DNA of 64,000 bases. It comes from Rhodobacteraceae bacterium LNNU 3342. GTDB lineage: Bacteria; Pseudomonadota; Alphaproteobacteria; Rhodobacterales; Rhodobacteraceae. Positions 7,551-16,100 of the stretch are shown here, in pieces. The notes under the pieces were generated by a model. That model saw nothing but the letters and a program-made list of their open reading frames with translations, did no database searches and was not told the DNA's origin. Positions within the stretch are counted from its first letter, which is position 1. Each line of letters opens with the position of its first letter. A program made the position numbers and the translations under genes. The stretch covers positions 62,001-126,000 of the forward strand of contig VUAW01000002.1 of assembly GCA_008711135.1 (NCBI GenBank), given 5' to 3'.

Positions 7551-8871
7551 CGACACGGACCTGCGCGAGTCTACCGCGCAGGCGCTGGATCTCGCCGGGT
7601 TCCAGATCGAAAGCTTCGCAGGCGGGGAACGGGTGCTTGACCTCGTGGGCTTTGGCTTTCGCGGGATCGTCATCACCGACATCCGTATGCCCGGCATCGA
7701 CGGGCTGAGCCTGATGAACCGCATCCACGAGATGGACGCGGAAATCCCCGTGATCCTGATCACCGGCCATGGCGACGTGCAACTGGCGGTCAAGGCGATG
7801 CGCGAAGGGGCCTACGATTTCGTCGAGAAACCTTTCAGCGGGTCGCAGCTGGCCGAAATCGCTACAAGGGCGCTGGATTACCGGCGGCTGGTGCTGGAAA
7901 ACCGGGTGCTGCGGGCGGCGGCGGGGCAGACGGACGATCTGGAACAGCGGCTGGCAGGCCGGTCCAACGCGATGATCGACCTGCGGCGCCGGGTGCGGAC
8001 GATTGGCCCGGCGGATGCCGATGTGCTGATCGTGGGCGAAACCGGCGCGGGCAAGGAGGTGGTCGCCCGGGCTCTGCATGACCTGTCGCCTCGGGCGACC
8101 AAGCCCTTCGTCGCGATCAACTGTGCCGCCCTGCCCGCCACCCTGATCGAAAGTGAACTCTTCGGCCACGAGGCCGGCGCCTTCCCCGGCGCGATGCGCC
8201 CGCGCTATGGCAAGTTCGAACATGCGCAGGGTGGTACGATCCTGCTGGACGAGATTGGCTCGATGCCTACCGAGCTTCAGGGCAAGCTGTTGCGAGTGAT
8301 CCAGGAACGGGTGATCCACCGTCTGGGCGCGAACGAACCACGCCCGCTTGATGTCCGCTTCATCGCCACCAGTCGCACCCCCTTGGAAGATGAGGTCGCG
8401 GCTGGCCGTTTCCGCGCCGACCTGTTGTACCGGCTGAACGTCATCACCTTGCATGTCCCGCCCGTTTCAGCGCGGCGCGAGGATATCCCGCTCCTGTTCC
8501 TCAAGCTGGTGGATGAGGCCGCGGCCCGGCACCGCCGTGATCCTGTCACGGTGCCGCCGCAGGTACTGGCCGCCATCGCTGCACGGGACTGGCCGGGGAA
8601 CGTGCGGGAACTGCGCAACGCGGCGGATCGCTATGCGCTGGGCATCGGGCTGCAGTTGAACGATCCTGCAGGCGAGGACGCGCCCGCGCGCCTTGCGGAA
8701 CGGGTGGCAGAGTTTGAGCGGGGGGCGATCGTTTCCGCCCTGATCGCACACGGCGGGCGACTGCGGCCGGTCTATGAAACGCTCGGCCTGTCGCGCAAGA
8801 CCCTGTACGAAAAGATGCAAAAGCACGGGATCGACAAGGCACAATACGGCGGCGGCCCCGAGGACGAGTGA
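7522..8871 (+). CDS. dctD: NtrC-family response regulator of the DctD type, with GAFPGA loop
   Basis: A 449-residue regulator. The receiver domain has acidic pocket DDD (9-11) and phosphorylation site Asp53 in TDIRMPG. The AAA+ domain has Walker A GETGAGKE and Walker B GGTILLDEI. The C-terminal Fis-type helix-turn-helix is GRLRPVYETLGLSRKTLYEKM. The loop that touches sigma-54 reads GAFPGA (8176-8193) instead of GAFTGA, which may alter how it activates transcription. The ATG at 7522 follows GGAGGAGAAGG and overlaps the end of dctB. It should be phosphorylated by DctB and control the adjacent transporter. Family assignment is firm; sigma-54 dependence is uncertain. Confidence 0.87.
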   Translation: MNGKILLVDDDTDLRESTAQALDLAGFQIESFAGGERVLDLVGFGFRGIVITDIRMPGIDGLSLMNRIHEMDAEIPVILITGHGDVQLAVKAMREGAYDFVEKPFSGSQLAEIATRALDYRRLVLENRVLRAAAGQTDDLEQRLAGRSNAMIDLRRRVRTIGPADADVLIVGETGAGKEVVARALHDLSPRATKPFVAINCAALPATLIESELFGHEAGAFPGAMRPRYGKFEHAQGGTILLDEIGSMPTELQGKLLRVIQERVIHRLGANEPRPLDVRFIATSRTPLEDEVAAGRFRADLLYRLNVITLHVPPVSARREDIPLLFLKLVDEAAARHRRDPVTVPPQVLAAIAARDWPGNVRELRNAADRYALGIGLQLNDPAGEDAPARLAERVAEFERGAIVSALIAHGGRLRPVYETLGLSRKTLYEKMQKHGIDKAQYGGGPEDE

Positions 8872-8933
8872 GTGGGCGGAAACCCACCCACGCCACCGGG
8901 CGCATGTCACCCTTTCCACCCATCACCGCGCTG

Positions 8934-8956
8934 CAGGCGCAAGAAAATTGCGCCTG
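8934..8956. promoter_or_regulatory. Perfect dyad upstream of the TRAP binding-protein gene, candidate DctD site
   Basis: CAGGCGCAA (8934-8942) and TTGCGCCTG (8948-8956) are perfect 9-bp arms around GAAAA. The dyad lies between dctD and the transporter gene, 122 bp before its ATG. DctD binds upstream dyads in rhizobial dctA promoters, so this is a reasonable activator site. A terminator for dctD is less likely because no U-tract follows. I found no good sigma-54 promoter downstream of it. Confidence 0.4.
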
Positions 8957-9077
8957 GTTCCGCAGCAAAGGTTGCCACAGCTGCAGGAATGTCCCCTGAT
9001 GTCCCTGCATCCGGCTTCGGAGGAGGTCTGAATGCCGGAACGGGACTGACCCATTTCGAATCCTTGGGAGGAACGTC

Positions 9078-10052
9078 ATGCGTTATGCAACTTTTGCTGC
9101 CGCCGCCGCGGCAGCAGTCGCCTTTGCGGGCACGTCCGTCGCGCAGGACCGCGACGGCTGGCCGTCGAGCCTGACGATCGGCACCGCCAGCCAGGGCGGC
9201 ACCTACTTCATCTATGGCACCGGCCTGGGCGGGCTGATCAGCGAAAGCCTGGGCGTCAATGCCTCGGCCGAGGTGACGGGCGGTCCGGTCCAGAACGCGA
9301 CGCTGGTCGAAACCGGCGACCACCAGATCGGTCTTGTCACCATGGGCCCGGCCTATGACGCCTGGACCGGCAACAGCGAACTCGCCCCAGGGGTAGAGCA
9401 CGAAAACCTTCGCGCCCTGTTCCCGATGTACCAGACGCCGTTCCAGGTGGTGGCGCTCCGCAGCTCGGGGATCGAGTCCGTTGCGGACCTTGACGGACGC
9501 CGTGTTTCGGTCGGTCCGGCGGGCGGTACCGCCGCTACCTACTGGCCGCGCTTCTTCGAAGCAGTGGGCGTATCGCCGAACGTCAGCTATGCCGGCGCCA
9601 GCGATGCCGTGGGCCAGGTGCAGGACGGGCTGATCGACGCCTTTGCCTTTGCCGCGGGCGTGCCGATTTCCGCCTTTGCCCAGATCGCGGCGGAAACGCA
9701 GGTCAACATCTTCGGCTTCTCTGAGGAAACCCGCCAGCAGCTTCTGGAACAGATGCCGGAACTCGCGGCCTTTGACGTTCCCGGCGGGCTGTATCAGGGC
9801 TTCCCGGACGAAAGCCCGACGGTCGCGCTGTGGAACTTTGCGGTGGCGCATGCCGACATGCCGGAAAGCCTGGCCTATGAAATCACCAAGCTGGTGATGG
9901 AAAACAACGACCGCATGCTGCAGATCCACGCAACGGCGTCCGAAACCACGACCGAAAACGTCGACAAGAACAGCTTCCTGCCGTATCATCCCGGTGCTGT
10001 CCGCTACTACGAGGAAGTCGGGATCGAGATCCCGGAGGAACTGCGCGGCTAA
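9078..10052 (+). CDS. TAXI-family TRAP transporter substrate-binding protein
   Basis: A 324-residue periplasmic binding protein. A Sec signal peptide spans about residues 1-22 with cleavage after SVA (AGTSVA-QDRDG). The mature start SSLTIGTASQGGTYFIYGTGL is the hallmark of the TAXI family (TRAP-associated extracytoplasmic immunogenic). GGPVQNATLVETGDHQIGLV, GRRVSVGPAGG and DGLIDAFAFAAG follow as in other members. It captures a solute in the periplasm and delivers it to the fused permease encoded next. TAXI substrates known in other bacteria include glutamate and organic acids; this one cannot be named. GGGAGGAA precedes the ATG. Position after dctBD suggests it is their target. Confidence 0.9.
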   Translation: MRYATFAAAAAAAVAFAGTSVAQDRDGWPSSLTIGTASQGGTYFIYGTGLGGLISESLGVNASAEVTGGPVQNATLVETGDHQIGLVTMGPAYDAWTGNSELAPGVEHENLRALFPMYQTPFQVVALRSSGIESVADLDGRRVSVGPAGGTAATYWPRFFEAVGVSPNVSYAGASDAVGQVQDGLIDAFAFAAGVPISAFAQIAAETQVNIFGFSEETRQQLLEQMPELAAFDVPGGLYQGFPDESPTVALWNFAVAHADMPESLAYEITKLVMENNDRMLQIHATASETTTENVDKNSFLPYHPGAVRYYEEVGIEIPEELRG

Positions 10053-10063
10053 GCTGCCAAGGG

Positions 10064-10117
10064 CCGCCCCCAAGGGGCGGATCCCAGCCCGGGGCAGCCT
10101 TGTGCTGCCCCTTGTCC
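10064..10117 (+). terminator. Two tandem hairpins between binding-protein and permease genes
   Basis: CCGCCCC (10064-10070) pairs with GGGGCGG (10074-10080). Then GGGGCAGC (10091-10098) pairs with GCTGCCCC (10104-10111) around a 5-nt loop, followed by TTGTCCTTTC. The second resembles an intrinsic terminator of moderate strength. Placed between the two transporter genes, they probably stop or stabilise part of the transcripts, so that binding protein is made in excess over permease, a common arrangement in TRAP and ABC systems. Confidence 0.5.
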
Positions 10118-10172
10118 TTTCAAGAGATCCGCGCCCGGGCGCCCTGCCCGCGGCGGTTTCGGGGGAGATTCC

Positions 10173-12350
10173 ATGACTCATGCACCCATTCCCGGGCCCG
10201 TCGATGCGGGTCCGATGATTGCGCAGGGCGTCGATGACGAACCGCTGGCCTCGAACCAGCGCGACTTTGGCGGAATGCTGAAGCAGTTCGTAGCGCTCGT
10301 CTGCGTGATCTACACCGTGTTCCACATCGCGGTGATGAACCTTTATCCGCTGGAAACCTGGACCTACCGCATGCTGCACGTGGCGGGCGGGCTGTTCATC
10401 GGCTTCATTGCCTATTCCGCCCTGACGCTGAAGACCGGCCAGTCCGGGCCCGTTCGCCGCAGCGCGCTGGAATGGGTGGTCCTGGCTGTCGCGGCCGGGG
10501 GCATCGGCTATGGCATGGCCCTGATCGGATTTGCCTGGATCGGCTACTGGTTCGCCGGCATCGCGCGGCCCGAACCCTTCGTCTTTGCGACCTATGGCCT
10601 GCCACTGACGGTCGGCACCTGCGCCGCCATCCTCGCAGGCTGGATCTGGGGCGACAAGGACCGGCATGGCGTGCAGCCATCGGACTGGCTGCTGGCCTTC
10701 GCGGCGGTGGCAATGACGGGCTACATCCTGTTCAACGTCGGCCCCATCCGGCTGCGCGCAGGTACTGCGATGGCGCAGCCTGCCGACTTCTATGCCGCCC
10801 TGGTCGGCGTGTTGCTGATCCTTGAACTGACGCGGCGGGTCGCTGGCCTTGCGTTGGTGGTGATCGCCTCGGTCTTCATCGCGTACTCCTTTTTTGGCCC
10901 CTACCTGCCGGGCTTCCTGAACCACCGGGGCTATTCACCGACGCGGTTCTTCACCTACATCTTCACTGACCAGGGCATTCTTGGCGCCCCGGTTGCGGTA
11001 TCATCTACCTACATCATCCTGTTCATCGCCTTCGCGGCCTTCCTTCAGGCAAGCCGGGTTGGCGACTACTTCGTGAACTTTGCCTTCGCTGCCGCAGGGC
11101 GCGCACGGGGTGGTCCAGCCAAGGTGGCGATCTTTGCCTCCGGCCTCATGGGGATGATCAACGGCACCTCGGCGGGCAACGTGGTGTCCACCGGATCGCT
11201 CACCATCCCGCTGATGAAGAAGGTGGGCTACCCGGGCAAAAGCGCCGCCGCGATCGAGGCAACGGCATCGTCGGGCGGGCAGATCCTGCCGCCGATCATG
11301 GGCGCCGGCGCCTTCATCATGGCCGAGGTGACGGGCATCCCCTACACCGAGATCGTGATCGCGGCGATCATCCCTGCGGTGCTCTATTTCATCTCGGTCT
11401 ACTTCATGGTCGACTTCCAGGCACGGAAGCTGAACATGAAGGGCCTGTCGAAAGAGGAACTGCCCAAGTTCGCGGTATTGGCGCGGCAGGTCTACCTGTT
11501 CCTGCCGATCATCATCCTGATCTACACGCTGTTTGCGGGCTATACCGTCATCCGGGCAGGCACGCTGGCCATGGCCTCGGCGGCGGTCGTGTCGTGGCTG
11601 ACGCCCCACCGCATGGGGCCTGCGTCCTTCTACCGGGCGCTGGACCTTGCGGCGCGGATGTCGATCCAGCTGGTCGCGGTCTGTGCCGCGGCGGGGATCA
11701 TCGTGGGCGTGATCGCCCTGACAGGCGTCGGCGCGCGGTTCTCCTCGTTGCTGCTGGGGCTTGCGGATCAGAGCCAGGTGCTCGCGCTGTTCTTCGCGAT
11801 GTGCATCTCGATCATCCTTGGCATGGGGATGCCGACGACCGCGGCCTATGCGGTTGCTGCGGCGGTCGTGGCGCCGGGGCTGATCCAGCTCGGGATCCCG
11901 GTGCTGGTGGCGCATTTCTTCGTGTTCTACTATGCCGTAATGTCCGCGATCACGCCGCCGGTAGCGCTGGCCGCCTATGCCGGGGCCGCGATTTCAGGCT
12001 CTGAACCGATGCGCACATCGGTCGAGGCGTTCAAGCTGGGCCTCGCCGCCTTCATCGTGCCCTTCATGTTCTTCAGCTCACACGAGCTGCTGATGCAGGG
12101 CGAATGGCTGGACATCCTGCATGTCTTCGTCAGCGCGGCCTTTGGCGTCATGCTGCTGTCGGCCTCGGTTCAGGCGTGGTTCTTTGGCACGCTGAACCCG
12201 GTGCTGCGGCTCCTGCTGCTGGCCGCCGCGCTCTCGATGATCGAGGGAAGCTGGCTGACTGACGTGATCGGCCTTGCGGCGGCGGTGGGCGTGTTCCTGT
12301 ACCAAAGGAGCGGGCTCAAGCCACAGTCCATCGCCAGCGGCGCTGACTGA
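10173..12350 (+). CDS. TRAP transporter fused permease (small and large membrane subunits), TAXI type
   Basis: A 725-residue polytopic protein in which the 4-helix Q-type and the 12-helix M-type TRAP subunits are joined, the normal form for TAXI systems. The first four helices lie within about residues 35-165. The M domain follows with the characteristic glycine-rich segments GLMGMINGTSAGNVVSTGS, SSGGQILPPIMGAGAFIMAE and MGMPTTAAYAV, then HFFVFYYAVMSAITPPVALAAY near the end. It uses an ion gradient to import the solute handed over by the preceding binding protein. The GGGGGAG ribosome-binding site precedes the ATG. It is the last gene of the unit and is followed by a strong terminator. Confidence 0.92.
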   Translation: MTHAPIPGPVDAGPMIAQGVDDEPLASNQRDFGGMLKQFVALVCVIYTVFHIAVMNLYPLETWTYRMLHVAGGLFIGFIAYSALTLKTGQSGPVRRSALEWVVLAVAAGGIGYGMALIGFAWIGYWFAGIARPEPFVFATYGLPLTVGTCAAILAGWIWGDKDRHGVQPSDWLLAFAAVAMTGYILFNVGPIRLRAGTAMAQPADFYAALVGVLLILELTRRVAGLALVVIASVFIAYSFFGPYLPGFLNHRGYSPTRFFTYIFTDQGILGAPVAVSSTYIILFIAFAAFLQASRVGDYFVNFAFAAAGRARGGPAKVAIFASGLMGMINGTSAGNVVSTGSLTIPLMKKVGYPGKSAAAIEATASSGGQILPPIMGAGAFIMAEVTGIPYTEIVIAAIIPAVLYFISVYFMVDFQARKLNMKGLSKEELPKFAVLARQVYLFLPIIILIYTLFAGYTVIRAGTLAMASAAVVSWLTPHRMGPASFYRALDLAARMSIQLVAVCAAAGIIVGVIALTGVGARFSSLLLGLADQSQVLALFFAMCISIILGMGMPTTAAYAVAAAVVAPGLIQLGIPVLVAHFFVFYYAVMSAITPPVALAAYAGAAISGSEPMRTSVEAFKLGLAAFIVPFMFFSSHELLMQGEWLDILHVFVSAAFGVMLLSASVQAWFFGTLNPVLRLLLLAAALSMIEGSWLTDVIGLAAAVGVFLYQRSGLKPQSIASGAD

Positions 12351-12361
12351 TCTAGATTGAG

Positions 12362-12387
12362 AAGGCCGCCCCCGGGCGGCCTTTTTC
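12362..12387 (+). terminator. Strong intrinsic terminator after the TRAP permease
   Basis: AAGGCCGCCC (12362-12371) and GGGCGGCCTT (12374-12383) form a 10-bp perfect stem, and the descending arm runs into TTTTT at 12382-12386. It lies 11 bases after the permease stop and ends the dct/TRAP transcription unit before the kinase gene. Confidence 0.85.
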
Positions 12388-12408
12388 ACAGGCTGTAAGA
12401 GGAAAGCC

Positions 12409-13332
12409 ATGATCCTGTGCTGCGGCGAAGCCCTGATCGACATGATCCCCCGCCCTATTGCGGATGGCAAAACCGCGTTCGTTCCCCACCCGGGGGGCGC
12501 GGTGTTCAATACCGCCATCGCATTGGGCCGATTGGGCGCTTCGGCAGGTTTCTACTGCGGCCTGTCGGACGATCTTTTTGGCCGGATGCTCGTCCGCGCG
12601 CTCGAGGAGGCGGCAGTGGACACGACCCTATGCCCCCGGCCCGCTGCCCCGACGACGCTGGCCTTTGTCGAACTGACGGATGGGCAGGCGAAATATGCCT
12701 TCTATGACGAAAATACCGCCCTGCGCAGCCTGACGCCGACCGCACTGCCACCCCTGCCCGACCGGGTCAACGCGCTGTTCTTTGGCGGCATCAGCCTTGT
12801 AGCCGAACCCTGTGGTAGCGCCTATGAGGCGCTGATGACCCGCAGCGTCGATCAGGTGACGATGCTCGATCCCAACATCCGCCCCGGCTTCATCACTCAC
12901 GAACATGCCTATCGCGCCCGGATAGAGCGGATGATTGCGCTGGCCGACATCGTGAAGCTTTCGGACGAGGATTTGCACTGGCTCTGCGGCAGCGGCGACA
13001 GCGACCGGCTGGCCCAAGGGCTGATGGCGCAGGGGCCGACGATCGTCGTCATCACCCAAGGGGCCAAGGGCGCCACCGCGTGGTGCCGGGAGGAAACCGT
13101 TCACGTGCCCGGGCGCGCTGTTCAGGTGGTGGATACCGTCGGCGCGGGCGACACGTTCAACGCCGGTTTCCTTGCGGCCCTGAACGGCGCCGGCGTCCTG
13201 AACCGTTCTGCCCTGCGGGAGATCAGCACCGGAACGCTGCGCCACGCGCTGGAGCTTGGCACCCGCGCCGCGGCGGTGACAGTGTCGCGGGCGGGGGCGA
13301 ACCCGCCTTGGCGGCATGAGCTTGTAGACTAG
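12409..13332 (+). CDS. PfkB-family carbohydrate kinase (fructokinase-like)
   Basis: A 307-residue ribokinase-fold sugar kinase. Substrate-binding residues sit in the N-terminal CGEALIDMIP and in GGAVFNTAIALGRLG. The C-terminal signature DTVGAGDTFNAGF contains the catalytic Asp and the anion hole, and MLDPNIRPG precedes it. The pattern is closest to fructokinases, but PfkB enzymes with ribose, ketodeoxygluconate or other substrates look similar. AGAGGAAA precedes the ATG. It stands alone between the TRAP terminator and the convergent ccm cluster, and its TAG shares the palindrome CTAG with the stop of ccmG. Confidence 0.82.
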   Translation: MILCCGEALIDMIPRPIADGKTAFVPHPGGAVFNTAIALGRLGASAGFYCGLSDDLFGRMLVRALEEAAVDTTLCPRPAAPTTLAFVELTDGQAKYAFYDENTALRSLTPTALPPLPDRVNALFFGGISLVAEPCGSAYEALMTRSVDQVTMLDPNIRPGFITHEHAYRARIERMIALADIVKLSDEDLHWLCGSGDSDRLAQGLMAQGPTIVVITQGAKGATAWCREETVHVPGRAVQVVDTVGAGDTFNAGFLAALNGAGVLNRSALREISTGTLRHALELGTRAAAVTVSRAGANPPWRHELVD

Positions 13333-13868
13333 CCGCTGTCCGCTGCCCGGGCGATGGCCGGGCGGATCGTTTCCTCCAGCGAACGCGCGGTGATCGGCCC
13401 AGCAAAGCGCAGCACGATCCGGCCATCGCCGTCGATGACATAGGTTTCCGGCACGCCGTAGAGGCCCCAGTCAAGCGCCGTGCGTCCTTCGTCCGCGCCC
13501 ATGGCTGCATAGGGATTGCCGAGTTCTTCGAGGAAGGCCGTCGCGTTCCGCGGCTGGTCCTTGTAGTTGATGCCGTAGATCGGGATGCCCTCGCCCGCCA
13601 GGGTCTCAAGCATCGGATGTTCGGCCCGGCAGGGCGCGCACCAGCTTGCCCAGTAGTTTACCAGCTTCACGCCATCGGCCTGCAGGTCCGCGCTGTCGAA
13701 GGTCGGCGCATCGCCCAGCGGCGCGAGCGCCACCGGCGGCGCCATTCCGCCTTCGCGGGCTGATGGAAGCTCATCCGGGTTTTCCCGCTGCATTCCCAGG
13801 TAGAACGTTGCCGCCAGCCCCGCGAACAGGACCGGTGGAAGGATCATGAGTACCGAAAACCTAGCCAT
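13329..13868 (-). CDS. ccmG: Cytochrome c maturation thioredoxin CcmG (DsbE)
   Basis: A 179-residue periplasmic thioredoxin-like protein with an N-terminal membrane anchor (about residues 5-24, LMILPPVLFAGLAATFYLG). It keeps the apocytochrome CxxCH cysteines reduced for heme attachment. The active site is WCAPCRAEHP, and the family-specific GINYKDQ and GVPETYVID with cis-Pro follow. The start overlaps the end of ccmD by 8 bp. It is the last ccm gene in this minus-strand run. CcmE, CcmF and CcmH are not here and must lie elsewhere. Confidence 0.93.
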   Translation of the reverse strand: MARFSVLMILPPVLFAGLAATFYLGMQRENPDELPSAREGGMAPPVALAPLGDAPTFDSADLQADGVKLVNYWASWCAPCRAEHPMLETLAGEGIPIYGINYKDQPRNATAFLEELGNPYAAMGADEGRTALDWGLYGVPETYVIDGDGRIVLRFAGPITARSLEETIRPAIARAADSG

Positions 13869-14019
13869 GCTTCCTTTCCTGCCTTTTCTCGACCTCGTTC
13901 AATGTGCGCCGCACCTTGGCGCCCCGCCACAGCGTCAGCCCCACCAGCCCCAGCAACAGTGCGAGCGATACCCCGTAGGCCGCGGCAACCTCGACCGCAT
14001 AGCGTCCCAGATCCGGCAT
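13861..14019 (-). CDS. ccmD: Heme exporter protein CcmD
   Basis: A 52-residue single-pass membrane protein that stabilises the CcmABC-CcmE heme-release complex. One helix is visible at about residues 12-30 (AAAYGVSLALLLGLVGLTLW), followed by a basic cytoplasmic tail rich in Arg and Lys. ATG at 14019 shares its first base with the TGA of ccmC, and the stop lies inside the start of ccmG, so translation is coupled on both sides. The size and context between ccmC and ccmG make the call firm despite low sequence conservation. Confidence 0.88.
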   Translation of the reverse strand: MPDLGRYAVEVAAAYGVSLALLLGLVGLTLWRGAKVRRTLNEVEKRQERKHG

Positions 14020-14747
14020 CAGCCCATCCTTTCCCGCGCAAGAAGCGCCTTGATCCGGCGCGCGCGGATTTCCGTCCGCGTCCGCACCAGAACCAGCGTC
14101 ACGAACAGCAATGCAAAGCCGGTCATCGAAACGTAAAGCGGCAGCTTGTAGGTCATATGCATCCGTTCGCCCGGCGCAACCGAGAGCGAGGCCCCCTGAT
14201 GCAGCCCCTGGTTCCAGAAATTCACCGCATAGCGCGACAGCAGCGCAAAGACCGAACCCACAAGGCAGAGGACGCTGGTCAGGTCGGCGGCGGTATCGGG
14301 GTCCTCGATCGCCTCCCACAAGGCAGTATAGCCCAGGTAGAACAGGAACAGGATCAGGAACGATGTCAGCCGCGGGTCCCAGGCCCACCAGGTGCCCCAC
14401 ATCGGCTGCCCCCAGATCGCCCCGGTGAACAGCGCGATCAGCGTCATGGTGATCCCCACCGGCGCCGCCGCCCGCGCCGCCAGCGCGGAAACGTGGTGCC
14501 GCCGGACCAGCCAGATGACCGAAGCCACAAGCATCATGATCCAGGCGTTGATCGCCATCATCGCCGCAGGCACGTGCAGGTAGACGATCTTGACCGTCGA
14601 CCCCTGCCGATAGTCATCCGGGGTCAGGAAGAAGCCCCAGAACAGCCCGGCCAGCAGCGTCACCAGCGCAAGGCCGGTGAACCAGGGCAGCGCCCGGCCG
14701 GATGTCTCCATGAACTTCTTGGGGTTCGCGTATTCCCAGATCGACAT
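14019..14747 (-). CDS. ccmC: Heme exporter permease / heme-binding protein CcmC
   Basis: A 242-residue protein with six membrane helices and the tryptophan-rich heme-handling motif WGTWWAWDPRLTS in a periplasmic loop. Conserved His residues flank it, in YLHVPAA and in the NQGLHQGASL loop. It presents heme to CcmE during cytochrome c maturation. Length is typical. It follows ccmB after 54 bp and overlaps ccmD by one base. Confidence 0.95.
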   Translation of the reverse strand: MSIWEYANPKKFMETSGRALPWFTGLALVTLLAGLFWGFFLTPDDYRQGSTVKIVYLHVPAAMMAINAWIMMLVASVIWLVRRHHVSALAARAAAPVGITMTLIALFTGAIWGQPMWGTWWAWDPRLTSFLILFLFYLGYTALWEAIEDPDTAADLTSVLCLVGSVFALLSRYAVNFWNQGLHQGASLSVAPGERMHMTYKLPLYVSMTGFALLFVTLVLVRTRTEIRARRIKALLARERMG

Positions 14748-14801
14748 GATGCCTGCTTATTGGTTCGGGGTGCCGGGCTCAACTGAATAGCATGTGAGCC
14801 G

Positions 14802-15458
14802 TTACCGGAGATTGATGCGAATTGCCGCAGCCGAGGCAAAGGGCAAGAGCGCAATGCTTCCAAGGGTGATCCCGGCCAGCAGCAAGAGTGGCGTAGTGAC
14901 CGACAGCCCCTCTGCCCCGCGGCGAACAACCTCGGCCCCGAAGATGAGGGTCGGCACGTAAAGCGGCAGCACTAGCAGCGACAACAGCAGCCCGCCCCGC
15001 CGCAGTCCCACGGTCAGCGCCGCGCCAAAAGTGCCGATTACCGACAGCGCAGGCGTACCCAGCGCCAGTGACGCAACCAGCCAGACATACCCGCCCCCGG
15101 GCAGGTTCAGCAAAAGCCCCAGCACTGGCGCCGCCAGCACGAGGGGCAGGCCCGTGGTCATCCAATGCGCCATGGCCTTCATCGTCACCGCTCCCTCCAG
15201 CGGGATCGGCGCCGTCGCCAGCAGGTCGAGCGAGCCATCCTCATGATCCAGCGCGAAAATCCGGTCGAGCGACAGAAGGCAGGCCAGCAGCGCCCCGACC
15301 CAAAGGATGCCCGGCGCGATCCGTGCCAGCAACTCGCCTTCTGGCCCGACGCCCAGCGGCACCAGCACCACCATGATCAGGAAGAAGGCCAGCCCCAGGC
15401 CAAACCCCCCGCCTGCCCGCACAGCCAGCCGCAGGTCCCGCAGCAAAAGGGCCGTCAC
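14802..15458 (-). CDS. ccmB: Heme exporter protein CcmB
   Basis: A 218-residue, six-helix membrane subunit of the CcmAB ABC complex that releases holo-CcmE. Family blocks are visible: [13 protein letters not shown], the [20 protein letters not shown] cytoplasmic loop and a glycine-leucine-rich C-terminal half. It starts with GTG, which overlaps the TGA of ccmA as GTGA, so the two subunits are translationally coupled. Confidence 0.93.
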   Translation of the reverse strand: MTALLLRDLRLAVRAGGGFGLGLAFFLIMVVLVPLGVGPEGELLARIAPGILWVGALLACLLSLDRIFALDHEDGSLDLLATAPIPLEGAVTMKAMAHWMTTGLPLVLAAPVLGLLLNLPGGGYVWLVASLALGTPALSVIGTFGAALTVGLRRGGLLLSLLVLPLYVPTLIFGAEVVRRGAEGLSVTTPLLLLAGITLGSIALLPFASAAAIRINLR

Positions 15459-16069
15459 GCGAAAGCCTCGTCAAAGGCGCCCGACTGGTAGCGGGCCTTG
15501 AAGCCGGACAGGTCCAGAACCGCAGCCTCCTCCAGCCCCAGGTCGATGTGGGTGGCAATCAGCGTGATGCCGCCCCCCGCCAGATGCCTCCGCACGACAC
15601 CCGCAAACAGCGCCACGGAGGCCGCATCCAGCGATACCGTCGGTTCGTCCAGGATCCAGACTGGCCGTCCTGCGACCAAGAGCCGCGCCAGACCCAGCCG
15701 CCGCTTTTGCCCTGCTGACAGGTTCCGCGCCTGCCTGTCAGCCAGATCGGCGAGGTTCATCGCCTCCAGCGCCTCGGACACGGTGTCGGTGCCGTGGATC
15801 CGGGCCCAGAACTGCAGGTTTTCCTGCACCGTCAGCACCGCCTTCAGCCCGTCCGCATGGGCAGCATAGGCGACGGTTTCCGCCGGAGCGGTGATGGTGC
15901 CCGCCAGCGGCGGCTGCAGCCCTGCAAGCGTCCGGAGAAGGGTTGTCTTGCCGATACCGTTCGGGCCGCGCAGGATCAACACCTGCCCCGGCCCCAGATG
16001 AAAGGACACGCCTTCCAGGATCGGAAGGCCCCCGCGGGCGCAGGCAAGGCCGGCGACGGTCATCTCCAT
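15455..16069 (-). CDS. ccmA: Heme exporter ATP-binding protein CcmA
   Basis: A 204-residue ABC ATPase. Walker A is GPNGIGKTT, the signature motif is [14 protein letters not shown], and Walker B is VWILDEP followed by the switch His in ATHIDLG. The Ile in GIGK and the short length are typical of CcmA. ATP hydrolysis is used to release heme-loaded CcmE. The ATG at 16069 gives the family length; an in-frame ATG two codons later at 16063 is also possible. It follows the Mth938-like gene by 31 bp. Confidence 0.94.
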   Translation of the reverse strand: MEMTVAGLACARGGLPILEGVSFHLGPGQVLILRGPNGIGKTTLLRTLAGLQPPLAGTITAPAETVAYAAHADGLKAVLTVQENLQFWARIHGTDTVSEALEAMNLADLADRQARNLSAGQKRRLGLARLLVAGRPVWILDEPTVSLDAASVALFAGVVRRHLAGGGITLIATHIDLGLEEAAVLDLSGFKARYQSGAFDEAFA

Positions 16070-16100
16070 GATCGGCCCATGCGCAGCGCCACGGAGCCCG

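Noticed and set aside
9020-9050. GG-N10-GC spacing resembling a sigma-54 promoter before the TRAP binding-protein gene
   Set aside because: Only the two dinucleotides fit; the rest of TGGCAC and TTGC is missing, so the match is at chance level.
8907-10925. Minus-strand frame of 672 codons opposite the TRAP binding-protein gene and permease start
   Set aside because: Same codon-bias artefact; composition is atypical and the plus-strand genes are unmistakable.
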